Notes under the pieces: generated by a model | The model's database searches: none | Told to the model about the DNA's origin: nothing | Seen by the model: only the letters and a program-made list of their open reading frames with translations | Translations under genes and position numbers: made by a program | In this document: positions 1-9,059 of the stretch, piece by piece | Layout of the letters: the number at the start of each line of letters is the position of its first letter | How positions within the stretch are numbered: the first letter of the stretch is position 1 | NCBI GenBank assembly: GCA_013426755.1 | Contig: AP019861.1 | Location: 2,573,271 to 2,637,270, forward strand | Direction of reading: 5' to 3' | DNA length: 64,000 bases | Source of the DNA: Spirochaetota bacterium | Lineage (GTDB): Bacteria; Spirochaetota; UBA12135; COTS27

Positions 1-915
1 TGTCGTAGCCATTGACGACGAAGGAGATTTTGTAGCCTTATATGGTGATGATGCCGCAGACTTTGGATCCGTAGCAGGTTTCATTGATGATGCCGTAGTA
101 GGTTTCATTGGTGAATTTGTCGTAGCAGGTTTCATTGATGAATTTGCCGTAGTAGGTTTCATTGATGAATCTTCTAAACCCTTAGCGGCATAACGGCAGT
201 TTACCGTAGACATTGATGCTGCCTTAGATATTGATGAAATTGCCGTAGGTATTGACGACGAAGGAGGAGTCATAAACATTGACGGGGTAACTACCGTACC
301 TCCCTTCTTAGAACATTCAGTTAATGTACTATGACTTCGCGAGCGCTCTGCTTTAATCCTAGCATAATCCCTTCTGTCCCCTAAATTCATCTTTTTTAAA
401 AAAGTACTGTACGAAATTCCTGCCAATTCACAAATATCACGAATGGTTAAATTCTCATACATCCTGTACGCACACAATATCCGCTCGACCATCTTCGCAT
501 CCATATCTAAACCACCCGTAAAGTCCGCCATCACATGACCTTCATTTGCCGTCTGCACCAGTCGAAGCTCAGAGGGTAATAATGCACTGGATTTCCAATG
601 ATTGCCGCCTTGCCTGGTAAAGGCTCGGTCATGAGACCTTTTGCCTGCTACTGAACTATAAAATTGCTTAGATTGTTCGCTGTTTAATTGATCCCTTTGA
701 TCCCTTGGATCTCTTTGATCTCTTTGATCTCTTTGATCTCTTTGATCTCTTTGATCTCTTTGATCTCTTTGATCTCTTTGATCTCTTTGATCTCTTTGAT
801 CAATTAGATCAATAGGATCATTCTGATCAGTTGGATCAGTCTGATCCCTTAGATCAATTGAATCATGAAGGCGATTATTAATTTGCTTAGAGCTGTGATG
901 TTTGATGGGTTTCAT
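1..915 (-). CDS. HTH protein, terminase-small-subunit-like, repeat-expanded (partial)
   Basis: Open frame on the minus strand from an ATG at 915 that runs off the left edge, so the C-terminus is missing. An in-frame stop lies just upstream at 961-963. Residues ~35-75 are an Arg-Asp-Gln tandem repeat. Around residues 130-190 is a compact helical segment with an HTH look (motifs IRDICELAGISYSTFLKKM and YARIKAERSR), resembling phage small terminase or related DNA-binding proteins. The visible C-terminal part is Ser/Thr/Pro/Met low complexity, partly a 24-27 bp repeat encoding SMKPTTANS-like units. The ERF annealing gene is directly upstream with only 86 bp between, so a phage origin is likely. 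The terminase label is inference; a generic HTH regulator is possible. No clear Shine-Dalgarno sequence precedes the ATG. Confidence 0.5.
   Translation of the reverse strand, partial: MKPIKHHSSKQINNRLHDSIDLRDQTDPTDQNDPIDLIDQRDQRDQRDQRDQRDQRDQRDQRDQRDQRDPRDQRDQLNSEQSKQFYSSVAGKRSHDRAFTRQGGNHWKSSALLPSELRLVQTANEGHVMADFTGGLDMDAKMVERILCAYRMYENLTIRDICELAGISYSTFLKKMNLGDRRDYARIKAERSRSHSTLTECSKKGGTVVTPSMFMTPPSSSIPTAISSISKAASMSTVNCRYAAKGLEDSSMKPTTANSSMKPATTNSPMKPTTASSMKPATDPKSAASSPYKATKSPSSSMATT
70..172. repeat. 24-27 bp in-frame tandem repeat
   Basis: Four copies of a unit containing GGTTTCATTGATGAATTTG begin near 75, 99, 126 and 153. They lie in the HTH-protein gene and encode SMKPTTANS-like units on the minus strand. 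All spacings are multiples of three, so copy changes would keep the frame. Confidence 0.8.
690..806. repeat. 9-bp tandem repeat GATCTCTTT with GATC every 9 bp
   Basis: GATC occurs at 690, 699, 708 and then every 9 bp to 798, followed by degenerate copies to about 865. On the minus strand the unit encodes Arg-Asp-Gln, giving a charged hydrophilic tract near the N-terminus of the HTH protein. The core copies are identical, which suggests recent expansion. Confidence 0.95.
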
Positions 916-1001
916 GAGTTTATTCTGTACTTCACTTAGAAACTCTATTGATTGTCTCAATTAGTTTGATTAGTTTAATGGGTTTGATTGGGTTCATGGG
1001 T

Positions 1002-3149
1002 CTATTCTGCACATCGCTTAGAAACTCTATTGAAATAGGGGGTGGTCGCTGTACTCAAATGATTATGGCTAGTCAGTGTATTCAATCGGTGGCTAGCCGA
1101 CGCACTCAAATGATTATTGCTAGCCGACGCACTCAAATGATTATTGCTAGCCGACGCACTCAAACGATTGTTGCTAGCCGACGCACTCAAACAATTATTA
1201 CTAGTCGCTGCACTCAGATGATTATTGCTAGCCGACGCATTCAAATGATTGTTGTTAGTCGCTGTACTCAAATGATTGTTGCTAGCCGACGCATTCAAAC
1301 AATTATTGCTAGCCGACGCACTCAAATGATTCTTACTAGTCGGTGTACTTAAATGATTATGGCTAGTCGGTGTGGGAGATTTTAGAGAACGGCGCCCACG
1401 TACCAGTACAGGCAAATCTGCTTTAAGGCTAGCTTCACTTTTACGTAATACCTCAGACAGCCGTCTTCCGTACTTGACAATATCATCAAAACTAGGCTCG
1501 CCTGCCTCGATAAAATCAGCAAAAGCCACAAAAGGCTTCGCTGCCTGCACGCCTAGCACACCTAGCGAGCGTAATTGCTGCAGTTTGCTGTGATATAAAG
1601 TAACTATTTTTTTATAAGCAACACCGCCGTGGGCGCGTTTTTTGTCTTCATCAGCCCAAACAGGCGGACGCTGGACACTATCTCTAAGAACAATCACCGA
1701 AGCCGGTTTCGGCTTAGCGTAATAATGAACATCCGCCTCCGCCGGTGAGGCTTTCTTAGGCACATCCGCCTCTTCCACAGACAAACCCAATAACGCCATA
1801 AGCGCATAACGCTTAGCAAGCGTAACCGTGCCCGCCATAGAATGCGCCAGACTGATCCTGTGTTCCTGCGTCGCTAACGGCAACGCCAACCGACACATGC
1901 GCTCGCCGCCTAAATGATGCGCCGCTATACACGTAACATGTACCGCCCCTTGCTTAAGATAAATATCTTCCCAATGCACACATAACCCCGCCTTCACCAG
2001 GTAGGGACGAATATGATTAAGTAACGCATCCAATGTGACATATTTTACTTCAACACCCGCCTCGTTAATATAGCTATGCTCACGCCTCGGTGGAATGTAA
2101 ATTTTTTGAAACACATGAAACGCTTTTAAAAATGCTTGACGCGCCGTAAGCCCTTCATCAGCTTGACACGCCGCTAGCGATTTGCTAACTTGTTGAGATG
2201 CTGCTAGCGATTTGCTAACTTGTTGAGATGCTGCTAGCGATTTGCTAACTTGTTGAGACGCTGCTAGCGATTCACTAACTTGTTGAGATGCTGCAGACGA
2301 TTCGTTGGCTTGCTGAAATGCCATAAACCCTTCGTCCGCCTCGCTTTCCTCCACTCTTCGCTTCTTAGCATTGGGAAGAGTCCTCCCAGTATTAAACTGA
2401 TTGCTAGCATTGGGCTTGCTGCTAGAATTATATTGATTGCCAAGAGTGGTCTTACTGCTAAAATGTGATTGACTACCAGTATTAAGCTGATTGCTAGCAT
2501 TGGGCTTATTTTTTAAATGTGACTGATTGCCAGAACCGGTCTTACTGCTAAAATGTGATTGATTCGAAGAATTAAGCCGATTGCTAGCATTAAACTGTTC
2601 GCTAGCATTGAGCTTATTTCTTAAATGTGGCTGCACCGTCTCTTCATCTATTCTGTTTCCTGCTCCTACTGAATTTTGATAACTTGTTGCAGAATTTTTT
2701 ACAGAATAATTGTCATTATTGGACTGATTGCTAAGCTGTGACTGATTGCCAGAACCGATCTTACTGCTAAAATGTAATTGACTACCAGTATTAAGCTGAT
2801 TGCTAACATTAAGCTTCCTTCTTAAATGTGGCTTATTACCAGAATTAAGCTGATTGCTAGTATTGGGCTTATTTCTTAAATGTGGCTGCACCGTCTCTTC
2901 ATCTATTCTGTTTCCTGCTCCTACTGAATTTTGATAGCTTGTTGCAGAATTTTTTACAGAATAATTGTCATTATTAGACTGATTGCTAAGCTGTACCTGA
3001 TTGCCAGAACCGGTCTTACCGCTAAAATGTGATTGATTCGAAGAATTAAGCCGATTGCTAGCATTAAACTGTTCGCTAGCATTGGACTTATTGCTTAAAT
3101 ATGACTGATTGCCAGAACTGAATTGATCGCTAGAATGTGGCTGTCTCAT
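1002..3149 (-). CDS. ERF-family single-strand annealing protein with giant repeat flanks
   Basis: 715 residues; the family is usually ~180-250. The recognisable core spans about residues 335-480: an N-terminal helix with FLKAFHVFQKIYIPP, then YVTLDALLNHIRPYLVKAGL, the HLGGERM strand, and GTVTLAKRYALMALLGL followed by EEAD. This is the ERF pattern of phage recombinases that anneal complementary single strands. Residues 1-270 are Ser/Asn/Gln-rich, ~275-325 are 10-residue SLAASQQVSK repeats, and ~595-715 are 9-residue SNNHLSASA repeats. It precedes the HTH/terminase-like gene, so this is probably a phage remnant; no SSB, integrase or structural gene is visible. The ATG at 3149 lacks an obvious ribosome binding site, and an internal start nearer the core cannot be excluded. 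Confidence 0.8.
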   Translation of the reverse strand: MRQPHSSDQFSSGNQSYLSNKSNASEQFNASNRLNSSNQSHFSGKTGSGNQVQLSNQSNNDNYSVKNSATSYQNSVGAGNRIDEETVQPHLRNKPNTSNQLNSGNKPHLRRKLNVSNQLNTGSQLHFSSKIGSGNQSQLSNQSNNDNYSVKNSATSYQNSVGAGNRIDEETVQPHLRNKLNASEQFNASNRLNSSNQSHFSSKTGSGNQSHLKNKPNASNQLNTGSQSHFSSKTTLGNQYNSSSKPNASNQFNTGRTLPNAKKRRVEESEADEGFMAFQQANESSAASQQVSESLAASQQVSKSLAASQQVSKSLAASQQVSKSLAACQADEGLTARQAFLKAFHVFQKIYIPPRREHSYINEAGVEVKYVTLDALLNHIRPYLVKAGLCVHWEDIYLKQGAVHVTCIAAHHLGGERMCRLALPLATQEHRISLAHSMAGTVTLAKRYALMALLGLSVEEADVPKKASPAEADVHYYAKPKPASVIVLRDSVQRPPVWADEDKKRAHGGVAYKKIVTLYHSKLQQLRSLGVLGVQAAKPFVAFADFIEAGEPSFDDIVKYGRRLSEVLRKSEASLKADLPVLVRGRRSLKSPTPTSHNHLSTPTSKNHLSASASNNCLNASASNNHLSTATNNNHLNASASNNHLSAATSNNCLSASASNNRLSASASNNHLSASASNNHLSASASHRLNTLTSHNHLSTATTPYFNRVSKRCAE
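1043..1376. repeat. 27-bp tandem repeat in the 3' part of the ERF gene
   Basis: About twelve copies of a 27-bp unit containing GCTAGCCGACGCACTCAAAT, mostly 27 bp apart (for example 1104 and 1131) with one 24-bp step. It encodes a 9-residue Ser/Asn/Ala/Leu unit on the minus strand. The plus strand is also open through the repeat, but that is a by-product of the unit length. Confidence 0.9.
2168..2330. repeat. 30-bp tandem repeat in the ERF gene
   Basis: Five copies of a 30-bp unit containing GCTAGCGATTTGCTAACTTG, the middle ones nearly identical. They encode 10-residue SLAASQQVSK units immediately N-terminal to the ERF core. Confidence 0.9.
2612..2994. repeat. 128-bp direct duplication within the ERF gene
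   Basis: Bases 2612-2739 recur at 2867-2994 (offset 255 bp, a multiple of three) with two differences seen by eye. Each copy encodes about 42 residues including SNQSNNDNYSVKNSATSYQN. Smaller Asn/Ser-rich repeats surround both. Confidence 0.9.
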
Positions 3150-4497
3150 ACAAAAGGGTTCTTCAATAACTAATCATCAAAAGCTAGGATTATTTTTCAA
3201 TATAATATCTTACCATTAAATATATACATTTTTAATAAAATAATGAATTTTTTTAATAACAAATAAAATAATTGAATTTAAAAAAATTTAGTTGACTTTT
3301 ATTTCGATAATTTTAGGTCTCAATAACCCTGCTTACTAGCAATTTACCAGCAATTATCCTCAAATAAAGGACAATTGCCTCATTGAATTTTCCAGAAATG
3401 GTTAGAATTTACTAGGAATTTTTGGGAATTACTAGAAAATTTTAAGAATTGTTGAGAATTATTGGGGACTGCTACGCATTGCTAAAAAATTTTAGAACAT
3501 TCTAAAAAATTCTGCGAATGGATACGAATTTTTGGTATGATTTTTTGCAATTGCTCCCATTCATAGCAAATTTTTTTAAATTAAGGATCATTAATCCCTT
3601 AAATTTTCTATTATAGACCCCTTGAATTCTCTATCATGGACTCATTGAATTTGCTATTATAGACCCATTGAATTTTCTGCAATCTACTGCGAATAGCTAG
3701 AAAATTCTGAGAAATTCTAGGAAATTTTAGGAATTTCTAGGTGCTATTAGGAATTAATGCGAACTGCTACGCATTGCTGAGAAATTCTGGAAATTACTAA
3801 GTAATTCTAAGAATTGCTGAGAAATTCTGGGAGTTGTTAGGGACTGCTACGCATTGCTAAAAAATTTTAGAACATTCTAAAAAATTCTGCGAATGGATAC
3901 GAATTTTTGGTATGATTTTTTGCAATTGCTCCCATTCATAGCAAATTTTTTTAAATTAAGGATCATTAATTCCTTAAATTTTCTATCATGGACCCATTGA
4001 ATTTCCTACAATCTGCTGCGAATGGCTAGAACATTCTGAGAAATTCTGGGGATGGGTACACATTTTTGCAATTGCTCCCATTTATAGACCCCTTGAATTT
4101 GTTATCATAGACCCATTGAATTTGCTATTATAGACCCATTGAATTTCCTACAATCTGCTGCGAATAGCTAGAACATTCTGAGAAATTCTGGGGATGGGTA
4201 CGAATTTTTAATACACATTTCTGCAACTGCTCCCATTTATAGACCCCTTGAATTTGCTATCATAGACCCATTAAATTTTTTGCAGTTTGCTGCGAATGGC
4301 TAGAACATTCTGAGAAATTCTGGGGATGGGTACACATTTTTGCAGTTGCTCTCATTTATAGACCCCTTGAATTTGCTGTCATGGACCCATTGAATTTTCT
4401 GCAATCTGCTGCGAATAGCTAGAAAATTCTGAGAAATTCTGGGGATGGGTACACATTTTTGCAGTTGCTCCCATTTATAGACCCATTGAAACCTAAT
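3150..4497. repeat. Repeat-filled intergenic region
   Basis: No convincing coding frame in 1.35 kb between tkt and the ERF gene. A 130-bp block at 3466-3595 recurs identically at 3841-3970. From about 4008 to 4490 a second family recurs four times, with a core of CTGCTGCGAATAGCTAGAA, then TTCTGAGAAATTCTGGGGAT, GGGTACACATTTTTGCA and CCCATTTATAGACCC; spacings are ~115-140 bp. The remainder consists of short AATTTCTAG/CTAGAAATT-type words in both orientations. No terminal inverted repeats or transposase were seen, so it reads as a satellite rather than an insertion sequence. Confidence 0.85.
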
Positions 4498-6843
4498 TTA
4501 TTTGAAAAAATGCGCTTCAATATCCGCACAGACACTCTCAACATCAAACTTCAAATGCGCTTCCAGCCGCTGCGCCGGAGCAGAACTCCCAAAAATACCC
4601 AACGTCGCAGTCCTCCAGTAATTTAAATCCGTAAATAATTTCATGCCACGCATTGACGCCGCCTCTAAAAAGTAACAAGGCGCCCGCTTCCCAGCATTCA
4701 CTCCCTTATAAACCGTAAATAACGCCCTAAAAACTTCATCCCGATCGCACTCCTCATAAGTCCTACACTTTTCAAGTACACCCTCCAATAAAGTAACCGC
4801 AGGCATTGACACCAGCCGCACTGATCTACCCCGCACTTCAAGAATTCGCTTCACTTTAAGTAACGTCCCCACCTCCGAACCCGTCCCCACTAATATAACA
4901 TCCAACCGCTCAAAATCACTCTCCGCCTCCAACACATATGCACCCCGCTTAAATGATGCATACGCCGCTAAGCGCTTATTGTTATCATCACTCACACTAG
5001 CAAGCCTAGCAGGAAGTGAAAATAATTCGTCTGCTAACTTTTGCCGACTCGTAATAAGGACCATAGGACCACTGCTTTCTAAAAACAGTAAAAAAGCATG
5101 TGCCATTTCTAAATCGGTAGCAGGCCTAACCACAAGTAAATCAGGAATAAGTCGCAACGCATTGATATGCTCAATAGGTTGATGCGTCGGCCCGTCTTCA
5201 CCGACATAAAACGAATCATGACTGAAGATAAATAGATGCCTAAGCCGCATAAGCGCAGCTAATCTAATCGGAGCCCGCATGTAATCCGAAAAAACTAAAA
5301 ACGTTGCCGTAAACGGAAGATAACGCCCCCCCAACGCAATACCATTGCCAATACCCCCCATAGCATGCTCACGGACCCCAAAAGCAATATTCCTCCTATC
5401 AAATACCCCACCCTTCATATAAGGCGCATCTTTAATAGTCGCCTTAGTCGAAGCAACCAAGTCCGCCGAACCCCCAACTAAATTAGGTAACTCACCAGCA
5501 AGCACATTTAACACATCCCCACACAATTCACGCGACGAAACAGGCTTCTGAGCCCGGTAACATAACAACCTATCACAAAGATAATTCCATTTCCCGTCTG
5601 TAACCTGCTGCCGATACGATTTTATAACCACATCATTTAAAACTGGATTTTTAGCACTGAGCACATTCCACGCATCAGTCCAGCTTTCATAAGCCGCTCG
5701 CCCCCTTTCATTGGCGTAAAAATCTTGTAGAAGTACCCCCTCACGACTAGGAAACATTCCTGTTTTAAGAACCATTTCCACATAAGCAGTCGCTCCTGCT
5801 AACGAAGTAACGATCTGCTTGTCTTTGCTTGCCATAACCTCAAATAACGGACTGCTGTAAAGAAATTCGGCTATCGCAGCTACACCAGCAGGACGACCAT
5901 GGATATTGTAATCGTCTTCCCACGCCTTAACCCCAGCACCTATTCTAGTCTTCATAACAAGTAACCTAGGCTTAGCTTCACCCGCACGCAAAGGTTCAGT
6001 CAAACGAAGTAACGCCGCTAACAAATCCGCTAACCTAAGCCCAGCACGTACATCAACCACCACAACCTCCCAACCCAACGAACGAAACTTAGCCTCCGTA
6101 TCATCACTAAGCGCAAGCGAAATACGCCCATCGATAGACGCATCATTGTCATCGTAAATTGCCATTAGATTGCCAAGCTTTAAGTGCCCTGCTAACGAAG
6201 CCGCTTCGTACGTGATTCCTTCCATCATACACCCATCACCCAATAAAACAAAGACCCGCCCCGGACTCAATACTTCATTATCTAGCTCACCACCCGCTGC
6301 AGTAGCACGAAGCTTAGCTGCAAACATTTTATTTTCAATAGCCATTCCAACGGCATTGCTAAAACCTTGCCCTAGGGGACCTGTTGTCGTTTCTATCCCT
6401 AATGTTAGATCCTTCTCAGGATGACCAGGCGTCTTCGATCCCAATGACCTAAATTTACTGAGCTCTGCTAACGGTAACGGGTAACCGAATAGATAATTTA
6501 ACGTATAGAGTAACATGGACCCATGTCCTGCGGAGAGAACAAATTTATCACGACCCGCCCACCGAGCCTGCTCCCCCCAAAAACGAAGCACATAGCGATA
6601 AAGTAAGACGCCCACCGAAGCACAACCTAACGGAAGACCAGGATGCCCCGACTTAGCACGCTCCACACCCATTAACGCTAAAAATTTCACATACGCTATC
6701 GCCAAAACAGTCGTTTCTAACTCACCTGCTAATAACTGCAGTGTTTTAAGGCTCTCATCGGTCTGCCCAGAAAGTATCCTAGACTTACTACTACCACCAC
6801 CACTACTACTACTGTTGTTGTTATTAAGAAGGGCTTCTTCCAT
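4498..6843 (-). CDS. tkt: Transketolase
   Basis: Thiamine diphosphate enzyme that moves two-carbon ketol units between sugar phosphates in the non-oxidative pentose phosphate pathway. Visible motifs are SGHPGLPLG, SAGHGSMLLY, the TPP/metal site LGDGCMMEG (D203) continuing to YDDNDASIDG, the catalytic glutamate in FGVREHAMGG (E492), DGPTHQPIEH, and a C-terminal domain. At 781 residues it is about 100 longer than usual. It begins with a homopolymer-like NNNNSSSSGGGSS tail and has slightly expanded loops. GGAG sits a few bases before the ATG. It is the last gene of the tig-clpP-clpX-tkt run, 109 bp after clpX. Confidence 0.95.
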   Translation of the reverse strand: MEEALLNNNNSSSSGGGSSKSRILSGQTDESLKTLQLLAGELETTVLAIAYVKFLALMGVERAKSGHPGLPLGCASVGVLLYRYVLRFWGEQARWAGRDKFVLSAGHGSMLLYTLNYLFGYPLPLAELSKFRSLGSKTPGHPEKDLTLGIETTTGPLGQGFSNAVGMAIENKMFAAKLRATAAGGELDNEVLSPGRVFVLLGDGCMMEGITYEAASLAGHLKLGNLMAIYDDNDASIDGRISLALSDDTEAKFRSLGWEVVVVDVRAGLRLADLLAALLRLTEPLRAGEAKPRLLVMKTRIGAGVKAWEDDYNIHGRPAGVAAIAEFLYSSPLFEVMASKDKQIVTSLAGATAYVEMVLKTGMFPSREGVLLQDFYANERGRAAYESWTDAWNVLSAKNPVLNDVVIKSYRQQVTDGKWNYLCDRLLCYRAQKPVSSRELCGDVLNVLAGELPNLVGGSADLVASTKATIKDAPYMKGGVFDRRNIAFGVREHAMGGIGNGIALGGRYLPFTATFLVFSDYMRAPIRLAALMRLRHLFIFSHDSFYVGEDGPTHQPIEHINALRLIPDLLVVRPATDLEMAHAFLLFLESSGPMVLITSRQKLADELFSLPARLASVSDDNNKRLAAYASFKRGAYVLEAESDFERLDVILVGTGSEVGTLLKVKRILEVRGRSVRLVSMPAVTLLEGVLEKCRTYEECDRDEVFRALFTVYKGVNAGKRAPCYFLEAASMRGMKLFTDLNYWRTATLGIFGSSAPAQRLEAHLKFDVESVCADIEAHFFK

Positions 6844-6864
6844 TCATCACTCCAAAAGAGAATA

Positions 6865-6950
6865 ATTTAAGCAATTGATAGTAATTGATAGAAATTGATA
6901 GTAATTGATAGAAATTGATAGCAATTTATAATAATTGATAGCAAATGATA
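6865..6950. repeat. 11-bp tandem repeat between clpX and tkt
   Basis: Seven or so copies of an 11-bp unit AATTGATAG(A/T/C)A fill most of the 109-bp gap between clpX and tkt. The unit ends in ATTGATA words that resemble pieces of the neighbouring satellites. Confidence 0.85.
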
Positions 6951-6952
6951 TA

Positions 6953-8980
6953 TTAGTTAAAAAATTGACCTGTTTTAAGTGTCGCCAGACTGAGCGTGAC
7001 CGTCTTTCCACGCCGATTGGGAGCATCGTAAAAGATAGGCTCCATAATCATTTCAAGGACACTCTTCAATGACCGCGCTCCTGTATTAAGAAGTTTAGCC
7101 TGCTTAATAACATACCCGTAAAACTCCGCTTCCACATTAAGCGTAATTTGTTCCAAAGCAAGTAATTTTTTATATTGCTTCATAAGCGCATTCCTAGGCT
7201 CAGTAAGAATCCGTCCCAACTCCTCATCCGTAAGCCGCCGTAACCTAGTAATCACAGGCAATCGCCCAACTAACTCTGGAATCATTCCAAATTTAATCAG
7301 ATCATCAGGAATAACCGCGTAGGCTTCCACGTCACCCACAACTCCCGCTCCACCCACTAGTCGCTTCCCTTTATCTAAATTTGATAGTTTAGGAAAATCA
7401 CGCACTTCATTACTTAATTCACTTGCCACATCATCATCACCACCACCATTTCTTCCGTGATCATAATGACTATTCATACGATCATAATTGCTATTATTAT
7501 TGCTATCATTATAACCTGCCACCACGTCAGTCGTAGTTGTAGCAGGCGCCACCGCTGCTGCTGGCGGCGATAAGTCACTACTCACAAAACCAATCTTAGC
7601 CTCACCCGTTCTCCGCAAAACTATCTCATCTAACCCCACAAACGCTCCCCCCGTAATAAACAATATATCATGCGTCCGCATAGTCACAGCTTGCCCCTGC
7701 GGATGCTTCCTCCCACCTTGCAACGGAACACGCGCAGCTGTCCCTTCAATGATCTTAAGTAACGCCTGCTGAACCCCCTCACCAGAAACATCTCGCGTAA
7801 TAGAAGCACTCTCACTCTTCCTGCCAATCTTATCAATCTCATCGATAAAGATAATTCCCTTCTCCGCCCAAGCCACTTCAAAATTAGCATTCTGTAACAA
7901 CCGTAACAATATATTCTCCACATCATCTCCCACATAACCCGACTCCGTAAGCGTCGTCGCATCCGCTATAGCAAACGGTACCCCTAACATCCTAGCTAAC
8001 GTCATAGCAAGTAACGTCTTCCCCGTTCCCGTCTCGCCAATAAGTAATACATTGGATTTGTCAATCTCTGTCTGATCGAGTTCCTGCTCACTGAGATCAC
8101 CACCCATTGTAGTAGCCGCATTCGTAGTCCTATTCCTATTTGTAGCCGTAGCTGCATTCTCATTCGTAGCTATGTCTGCATTCATAGCTGCATTCGTATT
8201 TGTAGCCCCAGCCTTAGTCGTGTCTGTATTTATAGTCGTAGCTGTGTCTGTATTCATAGCCGTAGCTGTGTCTGTATTCATAGCAAAGCTATTAGAATAT
8301 TTGAATGTATTGCTATTAGCAGACTTGAATTTATCGATGATTCTTTTGTAATGCAGGTAAATCGCCACCGCCAACGTTCGCTTGGTCGCCGCTTGCCCAA
8401 TCACATAATCATCCAATACACGACACAACTCACGCGGTGTTACCAATTTCGCCTCTAAATCCTTCATATAATCCCGCTCACGACTAGAACGCGTCGCCTC
8501 CGTCAATAACTCCTTCCCACGACTAAGACACGCCAAACAGATAAGCGCACCATTGCTGCCAGAAATTACAGGCTGCACCACCACGCGCTCACCACAGAAC
8601 GAACAACATTCTTCCTTCCGTAAAGATGACGCCCCCACCGAACTATCATTGAAATAGGATTGAGCTATTTTGTCTGCTTGCTGATCCGATCTGTGGTCTG
8701 TTTTGTGAGCTATTTTGTCTGCTTGCTGATCCGATCTGCGATCTGTTTTGTGATCTATTTTGTCTGCTTGCTGATCCGATCTGTGGTCTGTTTTGTGAGC
8801 TATTTTGTCTGCTTGCTGATCCGATCTGCGATCTATTTTGTGATCTATTTTGTCTGCTTTCCGCTCTGATCTGTGATCTGTTTTGTGATCTACTTGGTCT
8901 ATTCGATCTGCTTTGCGACGCAGTTTAGGGTCGGCTTTCAAAACTGACCGCCTAGCAGACTTCATCTCACGCTCTTTCAT
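6953..8980 (-). CDS. clpX: ClpX, ATP-dependent protease unfoldase, repeat-expanded
   Basis: AAA+ unfoldase that feeds substrates to ClpP. 675 residues against ~420 usual. Order: N-terminal tail with 15-residue charged repeats [15 protein letters not shown] (~20-105); C4 zinc-binding domain (CSFC...CLAC, ~124-150); an Asn/Thr/Ala-rich linker with MNTDTAT repeats (~215-295); Walker A GETGTGKT (~313); pore loop [10 protein letters not shown]; Walker [13 protein letters not shown] tripeptide (~463) for docking to ClpP; an ~85-residue low-complexity insertion right after it; then [14 protein letters not shown] and the small AAA domain. All catalytic motifs are intact, so it should be functional. 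clpP and tig lie upstream on the same strand, but a 647-bp satellite separates clpP from clpX. Confidence 0.97.
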   Translation of the reverse strand: MKEREMKSARRSVLKADPKLRRKADRIDQVDHKTDHRSERKADKIDHKIDRRSDQQADKIAHKTDHRSDQQADKIDHKTDRRSDQQADKIAHKTDHRSDQQADKIAQSYFNDSSVGASSLRKEECCSFCGERVVVQPVISGSNGALICLACLSRGKELLTEATRSSRERDYMKDLEAKLVTPRELCRVLDDYVIGQAATKRTLAVAIYLHYKRIIDKFKSANSNTFKYSNSFAMNTDTATAMNTDTATTINTDTTKAGATNTNAAMNADIATNENAATATNRNRTTNAATTMGGDLSEQELDQTEIDKSNVLLIGETGTGKTLLAMTLARMLGVPFAIADATTLTESGYVGDDVENILLRLLQNANFEVAWAEKGIIFIDEIDKIGRKSESASITRDVSGEGVQQALLKIIEGTAARVPLQGGRKHPQGQAVTMRTHDILFITGGAFVGLDEIVLRRTGEAKIGFVSSDLSPPAAAVAPATTTTDVVAGYNDSNNNSNYDRMNSHYDHGRNGGGDDDVASELSNEVRDFPKLSNLDKGKRLVGGAGVVGDVEAYAVIPDDLIKFGMIPELVGRLPVITRLRRLTDEELGRILTEPRNALMKQYKKLLALEQITLNVEAEFYGYVIKQAKLLNTGARSLKSVLEMIMEPIFYDAPNRRGKTVTLSLATLKTGQFFN
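8128..8290. repeat. Short in-frame repeats in the ClpX linker
   Basis: Degenerate copies of words such as GTAGCTGTGTCTGTATTCAT encode Met-Asn-Thr-Asp-Thr-Ala-type units in the linker between the zinc domain and the AAA+ module. Confidence 0.75.
8664..8880. repeat. 45-bp (90-bp higher order) repeat in the 5' end of clpX
   Basis: Four to five copies of a 45-bp unit containing TTTTGTCTGCTTGCTGATCC encode 15-residue units on the minus strand. Alternate units differ slightly (Ala/Asp, His/Arg), so the period of near-identity is 90 bp. Each core unit carries GATCCGATCT. Confidence 0.9.
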
Positions 8981-9059
8981 AACCCATTAACCCGTCACAA
9001 ACCTAAGACACTTCTAACCACACAGATGCATTGAGCTGTTGTGCATTGAATTATGATGC

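Noticed and set aside
948..1352. Plus-strand open frame of 134 codons
   Set aside because: It is antisense to the 27-bp repeats of the ERF gene. Openness follows from the unit being a multiple of three; no ribosome binding site or homology.
1725..2150. RecT/Beta-type annealing protein
   Set aside because: The AKRYALMALLG and YVTLDALL motifs are those of ERF, not of RecT or Red beta.
3150..4497. Insertion sequence or MITE array
   Set aside because: No transposase remnant, no consistent terminal inverted repeats and no target-site duplications were visible.
8660..8869. Plus-strand frame encoding a hydrophobic repeat protein
   Set aside because: It is the antisense of the charged ClpX repeat; hydrophobicity arises from the complement of Asp/Lys/Gln codons.
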